A stretch of DNA of 64,000 bases from DATBLQ01 sp036555325 (GTDB lineage Bacteria > Pseudomonadota > Alphaproteobacteria > Rhizobiales > Aestuariivirgaceae), in contig DATBLQ010000082.1 in assembly GCA_036555325.1 (NCBI GenBank), forward strand, positions 81,143 through 145,142, in the 5' to 3' direction. The position numbers and the translations under genes are program-made. Below the pieces are notes generated by a model. It made no database searches. It was not told the origin of the DNA and worked only from the letters and a program-made list of their open reading frames with translations. Positions 26,702 to 34,594 of this stretch are shown one piece after another; positions within the stretch are counted from its first letter, which is position 1, and each line of letters opens with the position of its first letter.

Positions 26702-27699
26702 TGGCTCCCGTGCTCAGCGTCAGCAACTTGGCAGTCGAATTCTCAACACCGTATGGGCAGCTGCGGGCTTTGCGCAATGTGAGCCTTGAGGTGGACAGAG
26801 GAGAGATTGTTGGCATCGTTGGTGAATCCGGATGCGGCAAATCGACCTTGCTGAACGCGATCTTGGGGCTTCTACCTGCCAATGGTCGGATCGCGCAGGG
26901 CCGGATTGTTCTTTCCGGTACTGACCTTCTCGGTCTGCCGGATTGGGCGCTCGATGGTATTCGCGGCGACCGCATGTCCGTTGTCTTCCAGGATCCGATG
27001 ACGACGCTTAACCCCGTTTTGAGTATTGGTCGGCAGATGAGTGATATTCTCTACCGTCTTCCCCTTACGGCGGAGGACAAGCAGGTGCGCATATCACAAA
27101 TGCTGAAGCGCGTCGGCATTCCTGATCCTCTGCAGCGGATCGGGCAGTATCCGCATGAACTTTCCGGTGGCATGCGGCAGCGAGTTGCTATCGCTATGTC
27201 AATGTTGGTCGAGCCGGAACTGCTGATCGCCGATGAGCCGACGACCGCTCTCGATGCCACCCTCGAGATTCAGATCATTGGGCTGCTGAAAGATCTTCAG
27301 CGGAACACCGGATGCTCGATCCTGTTCATATCCCACCATCTTGGTCTGATCGCTGAGCTATGCGACAGCGTGGCCGTGATGTATGCGGGCGAAGTCGTCG
27401 AGCACGGGAGTGTGCGCGACATTTTCCACGGCCCGGCGCATCCCTATACGCAACGGCTCTTGGAATGCGATCCAGCCCGGATCGATGAGCCGACCAGCCG
27501 CCTGCCAACCATCCCTGGGGATGTACCGAACCTGACCGTAATTCCACCTGGCTGTATTTTCACTGACCGCTGTCCGCGTGCCTTTGCGCCATGTCCCGGT
27601 AACAGACCCGTGACGACGCTCGTGGCGAACGGTCATACCGCGGCTTGCCATCTTCTCACCGCAACGCCTGCTCATGACACTGCTGCTTTCCGTCCGTGA
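26701..27699 (+). CDS. Oligo/dipeptide ABC transporter ATP-binding protein, DppD-type
   Basis: 332 residues. Walker A is GESGCGKST, the signature LSGGMRQRVAIAMSM, Walker B LLIADEPTTALD and the switch His is in FISHHLGLIAEL. The C-terminal oligopeptide-transporter domain has the expected HPYTQRLLECDP and a Cys set (GCIFTDRCPRAFAPC..ACH) that in this family can hold an iron-sulfur cluster. It overlaps the permease stop by one base and the second ATPase start by 26 bases, so the importer genes are tightly coupled. Confidence 0.94.
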   Translation: MAPVLSVSNLAVEFSTPYGQLRALRNVSLEVDRGEIVGIVGESGCGKSTLLNAILGLLPANGRIAQGRIVLSGTDLLGLPDWALDGIRGDRMSVVFQDPMTTLNPVLSIGRQMSDILYRLPLTAEDKQVRISQMLKRVGIPDPLQRIGQYPHELSGGMRQRVAIAMSMLVEPELLIADEPTTALDATLEIQIIGLLKDLQRNTGCSILFISHHLGLIAELCDSVAVMYAGEVVEHGSVRDIFHGPAHPYTQRLLECDPARIDEPTSRLPTIPGDVPNLTVIPPGCIFTDRCPRAFAPCPGNRPVTTLVANGHTAACHLLTATPAHDTAAFRP

Positions 27700-28684
27700 T
27701 CTCAAGATACGTTATTCGGTGCGTGGCGCACTTGCGGCAGCGCTGACCGGTGAATCTGCCCACATTGAAGCGGTCTCCGGCGTGTCCTTCGACCTCGTCC
27801 CCGGCGAAACTCTTGCCCTTGTAGGGGAATCAGGATCGGGAAAGACTTCAGTGGCACGCACCATTGCTGGGCTCATCAAGCCGTATTCCGGTTCAGTCCA
27901 TTTCGAGGGGCGGGAACTGATCGGATGCCCGCCGACAAAGCTCAAGGAAATACGTCGACAGATGGCGATCATTTTTCAGGACCCCGTTGGTTCGCTCAGT
28001 CCGAGGCTGCGTGTCAGTTCGATTCTTGCCGAACCTTTTCGCGTGCATGGCCTTGCCAGCAGCGCCATGCCGCGGCAGATCGATAGACTACTCGATCTCG
28101 TCGGGCTGCCGAAGGAAATCGCTGGGCGCTATCCACATCAGCTCTCCGGCGGGCAGGCGCGCCGCATAAACGTTGCGCGGGCCATCGCGCTTGAGCCCAA
28201 ACTGCTCATCGCGGATGAGCCGACGGCTGGGCTCGACGTGTCAGTTCAGGGAGAAATACTCAACCTGCTGAATGAGCTGCGCGAGCGGCTTGGCATATCG
28301 ATGCTGATCATCACTCATAATCTGCACGTCGTCCGCCACATCGCTGGCCGCATGGCGATCATGTATCTGGGGCGTATCGTCGAAAGCGGGCCGACCGCTA
28401 GGCTGTTTGCTGCACCGTGCCATCCCTATACTGCGGCGCTGCTTTCAGCAAGCCCGCGACCCGATCCCGACGTTAAGCCACAGCGATTGGAGATATCTGG
28501 CGAAATACCAAGTCTTTTCCGGCGGCCAAGTGGTTGTGAATTTCATACGCGCTGCCCCTTCGTGCGGGAGAAATGCCGATTCGAACCGCCGACGCTCACG
28601 GTCGCTGGACCCGGGATATTCTTCACCTGTCATTTTCCGTTGACTTCGCCACGAGCGGCTTCTGGTCAAGGCTCATCAATCTAA
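27674..28684 (+). CDS. Oligo/dipeptide ABC transporter ATP-binding protein, DppF-type, with altered C-terminus
   Basis: 336 residues. Walker A is GESGSGKTS, the signature LSGGQARRINVARAI, Walker B LLIADEPTAGLD, and the C-terminal domain has HPYTAALLSASPRPDP and Cys residues CEFHTRCPFVREKC. The family normally ends at or just after FTCHFPL. Here about 13 further residues (TSPRAASGQGSSI) follow, encoded on the opposite strand of a copD gene fragment (28642-28836). The natural stop seems to have been lost by a rearrangement at about 28641. Catalytic parts are intact, so the ATPase should still work. Confidence 0.92.
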   Translation: MTLLLSVRDLKIRYSVRGALAAALTGESAHIEAVSGVSFDLVPGETLALVGESGSGKTSVARTIAGLIKPYSGSVHFEGRELIGCPPTKLKEIRRQMAIIFQDPVGSLSPRLRVSSILAEPFRVHGLASSAMPRQIDRLLDLVGLPKEIAGRYPHQLSGGQARRINVARAIALEPKLLIADEPTAGLDVSVQGEILNLLNELRERLGISMLIITHNLHVVRHIAGRMAIMYLGRIVESGPTARLFAAPCHPYTAALLSASPRPDPDVKPQRLEISGEIPSLFRRPSGCEFHTRCPFVREKCRFEPPTLTVAGPGIFFTCHFPLTSPRAASGQGSSI

Positions 28685-28836
28685 AGCTCAGCTCATTGGT
28701 GCCAGTCGTCCAGGGGTGATTTCGACTTGTGCCATCGCGTCCTTGCCATGGATATGAAGTGAAATCGGTGGGAGTTGAGGGACGAGCGAGCGAGGAGGCG
28801 GAGTGAACTGCCACAGTGCCACAGTCCCCAGAATGG
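28642..28836 (-). pseudogene. Fragment of a CopD-type copper resistance gene, inverted
   Basis: The minus strand here closely matches the 3' part of the CopC-CopD gene of this window (homologous bases about 32551-32748). Both share the CCATTCTGGGGACTGT start and the peptide segments ELSF-LM-LDQKPLVAK and PPISLHIHG-DAMAQVEITPG. A one-base deletion after the VEITPG segment shifts the frame, and both ends stop abruptly (at 28836 and 28642). It is therefore a non-functional piece of a copCD paralogue in opposite orientation to the intact gene. Its left end replaces the natural end of the DppF-type gene. Confidence 0.88.
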
Positions 28837-29268
28837 AAACAAATTTTAGCGTTGATGCAAATTCTCAGGTTTATCGGTTTTGCCGAAATAAGCTTGCTTG
28901 TTAGAAGTCCTGGCCACGGCTTGCGGACGCTGCCTCACATGGTCCCGCCGATGGGAAACGGGTCAATGTCGTCTCACTAGACTAGCCTCAATCTTGATTT
29001 CCCTCTTGTCTCACAAGGTTATTTCACGCTTGAGACTACCGCATATATAGTCAGTGTGCTGCGCAATTTGTACCGTTGACGGACAGTTAACGCATGCTTT
29101 TTTGGGAGGGGCCGGGCCTAGAAAATAAAGACAAACTTTGCCCCTTTAAGCCTTGCATGGGTTACGGCGTCGTTACGAGTTGGAAGTGGCCCGACCCTCT
29201 CGAGGGCATGACAGTCGGACTGCATCAAAGCTAGGCCGACGAGATAGGAGGCCCAATCCCCTTTAGGC
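28837..29268. other. Intergenic region after the copD fragment
   Basis: About 430 bases to the end of the minus-strand binding-protein gene. Homology to copD stops at 28836. I see no open frame with protein-like composition, no terminator and no recognisable repeat. A short TTTTTT run at 29099-29104 has no hairpin before it. Confidence 0.4.
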
Positions 29269-30264
29269 TCACGACAGCTCGTTTTTTATGTCATTGAGGA
29301 ACTGCCAGTAGGTGAATTTGGAAATGATTTCATTCGGGGGGCTCTTAATCATGCCCGTTTCGTGCAGCCTCAGGGCAAAGAAGCGCACGGTGTCCTCCGG
29401 ATCGTGGTCTCGCCATATACCGTAGCTAACATCATTTAACATCATGCGTGCGCACATAGCCGAGAAACCCTGCTCGACCATCCGCTGCACGGCTTTCTCG
29501 GGCTCCTTGTGGCATATGTCGGTCGCCTTCAGAATGGCGCGCAACGCACGCTTTGTTGACACCGGATTGTTGCGCATGAAATTCGGGTTAGCGGCCACCA
29601 TGCAGCAGAAGTAATCCGACCAGGGACGATCACGGCCGGTGCTCACAACTAACTGCCCTGCGCTCTGCATGCATGGTTGGCTGGGATCGGGGGGAAATCC
29701 AACGAAGGCATCCACCTTGCCCATGTTAAAGAGCTCGGCCTGGCTAATCTTTGGGTCAGTGACCCAGATGATGTCAGTGCGGGGATTAAGGCCGACATAG
29801 GCGGCCATGACGCTAACAAGCATATGGTCGGCGGAGAAGCCGAGCGGCGTCGTTACGCCCACTCTCTTACCGCGCAAATCCGTGATGGCTTTAATGCTGT
29901 CGTTGCCGCGCAGTTCGAAACATCCTCCATGGATGCCTGAGAGAACTATCAGGGATTTGCCGGCATCCAGCAGGGGTAAGTAGTCGACGGCAGCCAACAT
30001 ATCGAAATCAACTTCCCCGTCCGCCACCATGGAAGTTCCGGTTGAAGGGACATACTGAATGTCAGTAAAGCCCTCCTCGCGAAGCAAGTCCTCGGCTAGA
30101 TACAACGGGGCGGCGCAGGCGCTGGGGATCGCGGACAAGCGGACGGTGGTTGTTTCCGGTGGCTGCTCTCCTGCGGCATTGGAGTGGCGAACATTGAAAA
30201 ATCCAATCGCTCCAGCCGCTGACAGACAGGTCAGAAAATCTCGCCGGTTTTGGATGATGTGCAT
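29269..30264 (-). CDS. Orphan ABC substrate-binding protein, NMT1/nitrate-sulfonate type
   Basis: About 331 residues. A twin-arginine-like signal (NRRDFLTCLSAAGAIGFF) near the N-terminus suggests Tat export. The mature part has VRLSAIPSACAAPLYLAEDLLREEGF, a SMVADGEVDFDML segment, ITDLRGKRVGVTT and a GKVDAFVGFPPDP hinge, all typical of the NMT1/NrtA/SsuA fold. No ATPase or permease gene is adjacent, so it must share another transporter or act as a sensor. Its own C-terminus is regular. ATG 30264 is preferred, placing the signal at the very start; an upstream GTG/ATG option adds 10 residues. It is transcribed away from the copper genes. Confidence 0.85.
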   Translation of the reverse strand: MHIIQNRRDFLTCLSAAGAIGFFNVRHSNAAGEQPPETTTVRLSAIPSACAAPLYLAEDLLREEGFTDIQYVPSTGTSMVADGEVDFDMLAAVDYLPLLDAGKSLIVLSGIHGGCFELRGNDSIKAITDLRGKRVGVTTPLGFSADHMLVSVMAAYVGLNPRTDIIWVTDPKISQAELFNMGKVDAFVGFPPDPSQPCMQSAGQLVVSTGRDRPWSDYFCCMVAANPNFMRNNPVSTKRALRAILKATDICHKEPEKAVQRMVEQGFSAMCARMMLNDVSYGIWRDHDPEDTVRFFALRLHETGMIKSPPNEIISKFTYWQFLNDIKNELS

Positions 30265-30402
30265 TAAGAACCTCCCACTCGTGCCTACGGCCATACTTCA
30301 TATTCGCACGATTGGTCGAAGGATAACATGCCCCTGTCTTGGTAACAGACTTGCTAGCCTACTAAGCATGAATGTGCCAGACTTTGTACTCTGGAGGTCT
30401 GC

Positions 30403-30753
30403 GTGCGGCTCCTGAGCATAACACCGGCAGCCAAACAAGAGCATCACTGGATGGTGATGTCTCTGGTTTATGCATTCGCTATTTCAATTCTGCTGTGTTC
30501 CGTTCATTGTGTCGTTCCGGCTCAGGTATCGCCTGTCAGCGGACACCATCACCATCACGATTCTGGCGTCGATCAGGACCATAAGCTCTGCGGTATCTGT
30601 ACGGGGGCAATTCCCTCTCCGTTGGCGTCTGGCCCATATATCGAGGTTCTCCTCCCAGCACTCGCGTTTCTGCCCCACCTTGCGGTGCGGGGTCGCGCCA
30701 AATGGTTGTTTTGGGCGGAGCCGCGGGCACCTCCTGTCCAACTCATGAACTGA
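30403..30753 (+). CDS. Small membrane/exported His-rich protein (DUF2946-like)
   Basis: 116 residues at most. A hydrophobic segment (MVMSLVYAFAISILLCSVHC) is followed by a HHHHHDSG stretch, KLCGICTGA and a second hydrophobic segment near PHLAV. The combination of His cluster, C-x-x-C and two membrane segments resembles DUF2946-type proteins found beside copper genes. It is the first gene of a plus-strand row of copper-related genes. GTG 30403 gives the longest form; ATG 30451 would start just before the hydrophobic segment. A metal-binding role is inferred from composition and neighbours. Confidence 0.6.
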   Translation: MRLLSITPAAKQEHHWMVMSLVYAFAISILLCSVHCVVPAQVSPVSGHHHHHDSGVDQDHKLCGICTGAIPSPLASGPYIEVLLPALAFLPHLAVRGRAKWLFWAEPRAPPVQLMN

Positions 30754-30826
30754 TTCCACTGTTGGTGCCAGCAGCTCTTGATGCCTGCGGGCCCCTAATC
30801 ATGTCCAGATATTGAGGAGAGCAACC

Positions 30827-31342
30827 ATGCTCCGTTCGTTCGTCATTGCGGCGGCGGTTTGTGCTTTTTCCACGACCTCTGCCTCGGCTCATGTCGAGCT
30901 GGAAACAGAAACGGCTCCCGTTGATTCATTTTACAAGGCAGTTCTGACTGTCCCCCATGGATGTGAAGGTTCGGCCACCATCAGACTTCGCGTTCAAGTC
31001 CCAGAGGGTGTCATTTCTGTCAAGCCGATGCCTAAGCCAGGATGGCAAATCGAGATCACCAAGGGCAAGTATGCCAAGAGCTACGAGTTCTATGGCTCTC
31101 AATTGACCGAAGGCGTCAAGGAGCTGAGCTGGACCGGTAAACTACCGGACGAGTACTATGACGAGTTTGTCTTTCAGGCAAAGCTCACCGATGCGCTCAA
31201 GGCCGGATCAATGCTGTATTTCCCTGCTGTGCAGGAATGCGAAAAAGGCGTCGAGCGCTGGATCGAAATTCCGGCAGAAGGAACTGACCCCGAATCCTAC
31301 GAACATCCAGCGCCAGGGCTAGAACTTCTCCCCGCCAAATGA
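30827..31342 (+). CDS. YcnI/DUF1775-family copper-binding protein
   Basis: 171 residues. The Sec signal ends at SASA and the mature protein begins HVELET, the conserved N-terminal His that coordinates copper in YcnI. The fold is recognisable from FYKAVLTVPHGCEGSATIRLRVQVPEGV, KPMPKPGWQIEI and a final VQECEKGVERWIEIP. YcnI-type proteins are periplasmic copper chaperones, usually encoded next to CopC/CopD, as here. AGGAGA lies 5 bases before ATG 30827, which decides this start over a TTG at 30812. The gap to the CopC-CopD fusion is 10 bases. Confidence 0.93.
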   Translation: MLRSFVIAAAVCAFSTTSASAHVELETETAPVDSFYKAVLTVPHGCEGSATIRLRVQVPEGVISVKPMPKPGWQIEITKGKYAKSYEFYGSQLTEGVKELSWTGKLPDEYYDEFVFQAKLTDALKAGSMLYFPAVQECEKGVERWIEIPAEGTDPESYEHPAPGLELLPAK

Positions 31343-31352
31343 CTCATCACTG

Positions 31353-32939
31353 ATGAGGTTGCTAGGCACACTAAGGCTGCTGCTTCTGTTGTTGCTCATT
31401 GGCAGCAATGTTCCCTCAGTTCTTGCCCATGCTGCCCTGCTCAGCAGTGAGCCAGCCGACGGGGCAGTTATAGCTGAACCACCCACGCAGGTCGTTCTGA
31501 GATACAGCGAACCGGTCTCACCTGTTGTCCTCCGACTGACAACACCGGAGGGTGCGACCGTCAATCTCATCGGGGCCAGATGGAGGGATGACGCTTTGGT
31601 CATCCCGGCCCCCAAAGGCCTATGGGAAGGTACGTATGTGGTGAGCTGGCGAGTGATTTCACAGGATGGTCACCCCATCGGAGGGTCGCTTATTTTCTCA
31701 ATTGGAGCAAAAGGCGGTAACGTTGCTTCAGTACCTTCTGGCCGGACATGGAGTCTTGCAACCTCAATCTGGTTCCTACGAGTCGCCTTCTATCTAAGCC
31801 TCTTTTTAGGGGTGGGCGGTGCGGTGTTCCTAAGCTGGCTGGTTCCCAACGACCAACTTCGCATCGAACGCACTGTTACCCTTCCACTGCTTGCGGTGTT
31901 TCCTGTTTCAGTTCTGTCCATTGGATTGCTTGGCATCGATGCACTGGATGCGGGATGGAAAGGGTTTTGGAGCCTCGAGACTTGGCATGCTGGCCTTTCC
32001 TCCACCTATGCAGGTACAGCCATTACTGCCTGCGCTGCTTCGTTGTTCGCTCTCAGCGCCCAGCACTTCAAAAAAGCTGTGGCAAAGATTGTTTCAGCGG
32101 CAGCTATTGCTCTCACCGGAGTGGCTATTGCAGCCAGCGGGCATGCAGCAACGGCACCGCCACAGTTCATTAGCAGGCCGGCTGTTTTCATTCACGTTGT
32201 CTCGCTCACCATCTGGATCGGATCATTGCTGCCCTTGGCACGGCTTTTTCTTTCTTCTCATCCCGCCAGCGGTACGGCGCTTCAGCGTTTCTCAAACTGG
32301 ATTCCGTGGCCAGTGGGAATACTCATTGGGACGGGCGTGATCATTTCTCTCCTCCAGCTCAAGCCATTCGGGAGCCTCTTCACCACGCCCTATGGCAAAG
32401 TTCTGCTTGCTAAGTTGACTCTGGTTGCCTGTCTCATGGTCCTCGCGGGTTACAATCGGTACCGGCTCACCTCGCGCGCCATCTCAGGGGATCAGCGGTC
32501 GATCCGAACTCTGGTGCTGTCCATCGGGATCGAGCTTGTTCTGGTCGCAGCCATTCTGGGGACTGTAGCGCTGTGGCGATTCACGCCGCCTCCGCGGTCG
32601 CTCGCCCCACAACTCCCACCTGTTTCACTTCACATCCACGGTCAGGAGGCGATGGCGCAAGTCGAAATCACGCCTGGCGGGATTGGCATCAATGAGCTGA
32701 GTTTCGGATTGATGGGCCTTGATCAAAAACCCCTGGTGGCAAAGGAAGTCGAGGTCGAGTTGAGTAATCCCGAGGCCGGCATTGAACCCATTCGTCGGCA
32801 CGCAAAACCAATTGGCAACGGACTATGGAGTGTTTCCGACCTCACCATCCCGAAATCAGGCCGTTGGACTTTGAAACTCGATATTCTCATTGACGATTTT
32901 CGGAGTATCAGTTTGGAAAGCCTAATCAATGTTCCCTGA
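31353..32939 (+). CDS. CopC-CopD fusion, copper import/resistance protein
   Basis: 528 residues. After a signal sequence the CopC domain begins AHAALLSSEPADGA with the copper-binding N-terminal His, and ends with SQDGHPIGGSLIFSIGA. From about residue 130 there are eight or more membrane helices of CopD type, with LETWHAGLSSTYAGTA and KLTLVACLMVLAGYNRYRL. A soluble C-terminal domain (about 420-528, LPPVSLHIHGQEAMAQVEITPG) follows. The protein should bind copper in the periplasm and move it across the inner membrane. Part of its 3' region exists as an inverted broken copy at 28642-28836. It probably shares a transcript with the YcnI-type gene. Confidence 0.93.
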   Translation: MRLLGTLRLLLLLLLIGSNVPSVLAHAALLSSEPADGAVIAEPPTQVVLRYSEPVSPVVLRLTTPEGATVNLIGARWRDDALVIPAPKGLWEGTYVVSWRVISQDGHPIGGSLIFSIGAKGGNVASVPSGRTWSLATSIWFLRVAFYLSLFLGVGGAVFLSWLVPNDQLRIERTVTLPLLAVFPVSVLSIGLLGIDALDAGWKGFWSLETWHAGLSSTYAGTAITACAASLFALSAQHFKKAVAKIVSAAAIALTGVAIAASGHAATAPPQFISRPAVFIHVVSLTIWIGSLLPLARLFLSSHPASGTALQRFSNWIPWPVGILIGTGVIISLLQLKPFGSLFTTPYGKVLLAKLTLVACLMVLAGYNRYRLTSRAISGDQRSIRTLVLSIGIELVLVAAILGTVALWRFTPPPRSLAPQLPPVSLHIHGQEAMAQVEITPGGIGINELSFGLMGLDQKPLVAKEVEVELSNPEAGIEPIRRHAKPIGNGLWSVSDLTIPKSGRWTLKLDILIDDFRSISLESLINVP

Positions 32940-32985
32940 CCTTAAGCGGGAGGGTACATTACTAAGACGCGTACAGGAGTTAATC

Positions 32986-33567
32986 ATGGTACTTCGCTCG
33001 ATCGTTGCACTGTTGTCTGCACTATTACTGATAGTTGATCCCGCTTCTGCTCACACGGGAGCCGGTGTAACGGGAGGGTTTACCAGCGGATTTCAGCATC
33101 CTCTGTTTGGACTCGATCACCTGCTTGCAATGCTTGCCGTCGGCATCTGGGGAGCACAGATGGGAGGCCGACAGGTTTGGGTACTTCCCGTTGCCTTTCC
33201 GCTGGTAATGGCTGTCGGCGGCGTGCTTGGGATCGCTGGCTTCCATCTCTCTCATGTTGAGGTTGGTATCGGCTTTTCTGTCTTGGCGCTTGGTCTCGTA
33301 ATTGCGCTCGCTCTACGTCCCCCCGAGCCAGTGGCTTTGTTATTGATCGCTGTTTTCGCCATTTGCCATGGTTATGCTCATGGCGTCGAATTGCCGCAAG
33401 CCGCCGATCCTGCATCCTATGCCATTGGTTTTGTTGTTGCGACTGGAATGATTCATGTTGTCGGTATCGGCATTGGCCTGACCCTTGGCCGTTTGCTCGA
33501 AGGCCGCGTATCACAGGGCATTGGAGGCCTCATTGCCGCTGCCGGCGTTTATTTCCTAGTCTCGTGA
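32986..33567 (+). CDS. HupE/UreJ family membrane protein
   Basis: 193 residues. A signal sequence ending at ASAH is followed by the HupE hallmark HPLFGLDHLLAMLAVGIWGAQ, then about six helices and HGYAHGVELP. HupE proteins are nickel or cobalt permeases linked to hydrogenase and urease maturation. No such genes are seen here, so a general metal uptake role is likelier. AGGAG (32974-32978) supports ATG 32986 rather than an upstream ATG that would overlap the CopCD gene. It lies in the metal cluster with a one-base gap to the next gene. Confidence 0.93.
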   Translation: MVLRSIVALLSALLLIVDPASAHTGAGVTGGFTSGFQHPLFGLDHLLAMLAVGIWGAQMGGRQVWVLPVAFPLVMAVGGVLGIAGFHLSHVEVGIGFSVLALGLVIALALRPPEPVALLLIAVFAICHGYAHGVELPQAADPASYAIGFVVATGMIHVVGIGIGLTLGRLLEGRVSQGIGGLIAAAGVYFLVS

Positions 33568-33568
33568 C

Positions 33569-34228
33569 ATGCAGGTGCGGCGTGACCCAGCGTTCCTAAC
33601 CACGATTGTGGTCCTTCTTGCCGGCGCGGTGTTTCTGTTCTGGACCGCGCTGCAGCTGGATGAGAATCTTTCCAACTTTCAATTCGGGCTGCTGCAGATT
33701 GTCTATACCTACGAGGAAGCACTGCCCTTGCTCGCTTTGGGTATCGCTCTTTCACGACTTTCATTCTGGGCGAGTGTCATCTCTATCGGCCTCTTCGCGT
33801 TTACATTCGTCGCTGGACAATTTCTGGTGACGTCACTCGTTCCGCTGCTTTTCCCTATCGATCTCGTCATCGGCGGCATTGCCCTTGTCCTCCCCCCACC
33901 CGTCAACAATTGGCTGGTTCCCGTCTGCAGCGCCGTCGTGGGATTCATCGTGTCTGTCCTCACAGCCTATGGTTCGCCCGAGGGAGCTGGCTGGCAGAGT
34001 TTCGTCATTGGTTCCTTGTTGACGAGTTGCTGGCTGATCCTATTGGCATTCCTCATCGGAAGGGCGGTTCGGCAGACGTGGCTAAAAATTGCCAGTCCCA
34101 TCCTGGGAAGCTGGCTGACCGCAGCCGGCTTGTTGTTGGGGGCCACGTTCGCTATGCCCAAGCCGCCACCCACACCCGGCATGGCAGTTCACCCGCCGGC
34201 AGAGATTCAACAACTGCCGCAGCCCTAA
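33569..34228 (+). CDS. Polytopic membrane protein of the HupE operon
   Basis: 219 residues with about six transmembrane helices (AFLTTIVVLLAGAVFLFWTAL, LLALGIALSRLSFWASVISIG and others) and a Pro-rich soluble tail. No signal peptide and no named family are recognised. The ATG is one base after the HupE stop, so translation is probably coupled and the two may work together in metal transport. Directly after its end only a fragment of a metal-binding-protein gene remains, suggesting the operon once continued. Confidence 0.75.
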   Translation: MQVRRDPAFLTTIVVLLAGAVFLFWTALQLDENLSNFQFGLLQIVYTYEEALPLLALGIALSRLSFWASVISIGLFAFTFVAGQFLVTSLVPLLFPIDLVIGGIALVLPPPVNNWLVPVCSAVVGFIVSVLTAYGSPEGAGWQSFVIGSLLTSCWLILLAFLIGRAVRQTWLKIASPILGSWLTAAGLLLGATFAMPKPPPTPGMAVHPPAEIQQLPQP

Positions 34229-34248
34229 CAGGAGCGTGATGTGAGGCA

Positions 34249-34377
34249 GGCCTCAAAGTTAGCGGTGAACTCTATTCGGACGCATTGTCGGCGAAGGATG
34301 GCCCTGCCGCGACCTATATCGACATGATGCGGCACAATGTGAGAACCATCATTTCGGCCATTCACCAAGGTAGCTGA
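34249..34377 (+). pseudogene. C-terminal fragment of a zinc/manganese ABC binding protein (ZnuA-like)
   Basis: Forty-two codons plus a stop read GLKVSGELYSDALSAKDGPA, then ATYIDMMRHNVRTIISAIHQGS. This is the end of cluster A-I (ZnuA/MntA/AztC-type) metal-binding lipoproteins, in which a YSDAL-S-DGPA-TY--M--HN block closes the second lobe. No start or upstream body exists; only 21 bases separate it from the preceding gene. The rest of the metal importer has therefore been deleted. Confidence 0.8.
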
Positions 34378-34414
34378 GACCAATTCTTCGCGACTCTGAG
34401 TTACCGCCGTTTCT

Positions 34415-34571
34415 GATCCGCTTGACCCGGACTATCGCCTATTGATGGGCCTTGCGCACCCCCGCATGTGGATATTTTGGGACTGTGCTGGGCCAGCGAG
34501 CCGACGCCACGTACTATCACTTCGATCTGGGCGTCCACGGCAAGAGCCCCAACTACCGCATTTGCGAGTAG
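34415..34571 (+). pseudogene. Unidentified gene fragment with a frameshift
   Basis: Two frames of this stretch read like pieces of one protein tail. DPLDPDYRLLMGLAHP comes first. After a shift near 34460, GYFGTVLGQRADATYYHFDLG follows, then VHGKSPNYRICE and a stop at 34569-34571. The second part is very protein-like but I cannot name its family. Given its position behind a ZnuA-like tail it may come from an accessory gene of a lost metal importer. Confidence 0.35.
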
Positions 34572-34594
34572 CCTGGATCTGCAGGGCGACACTT

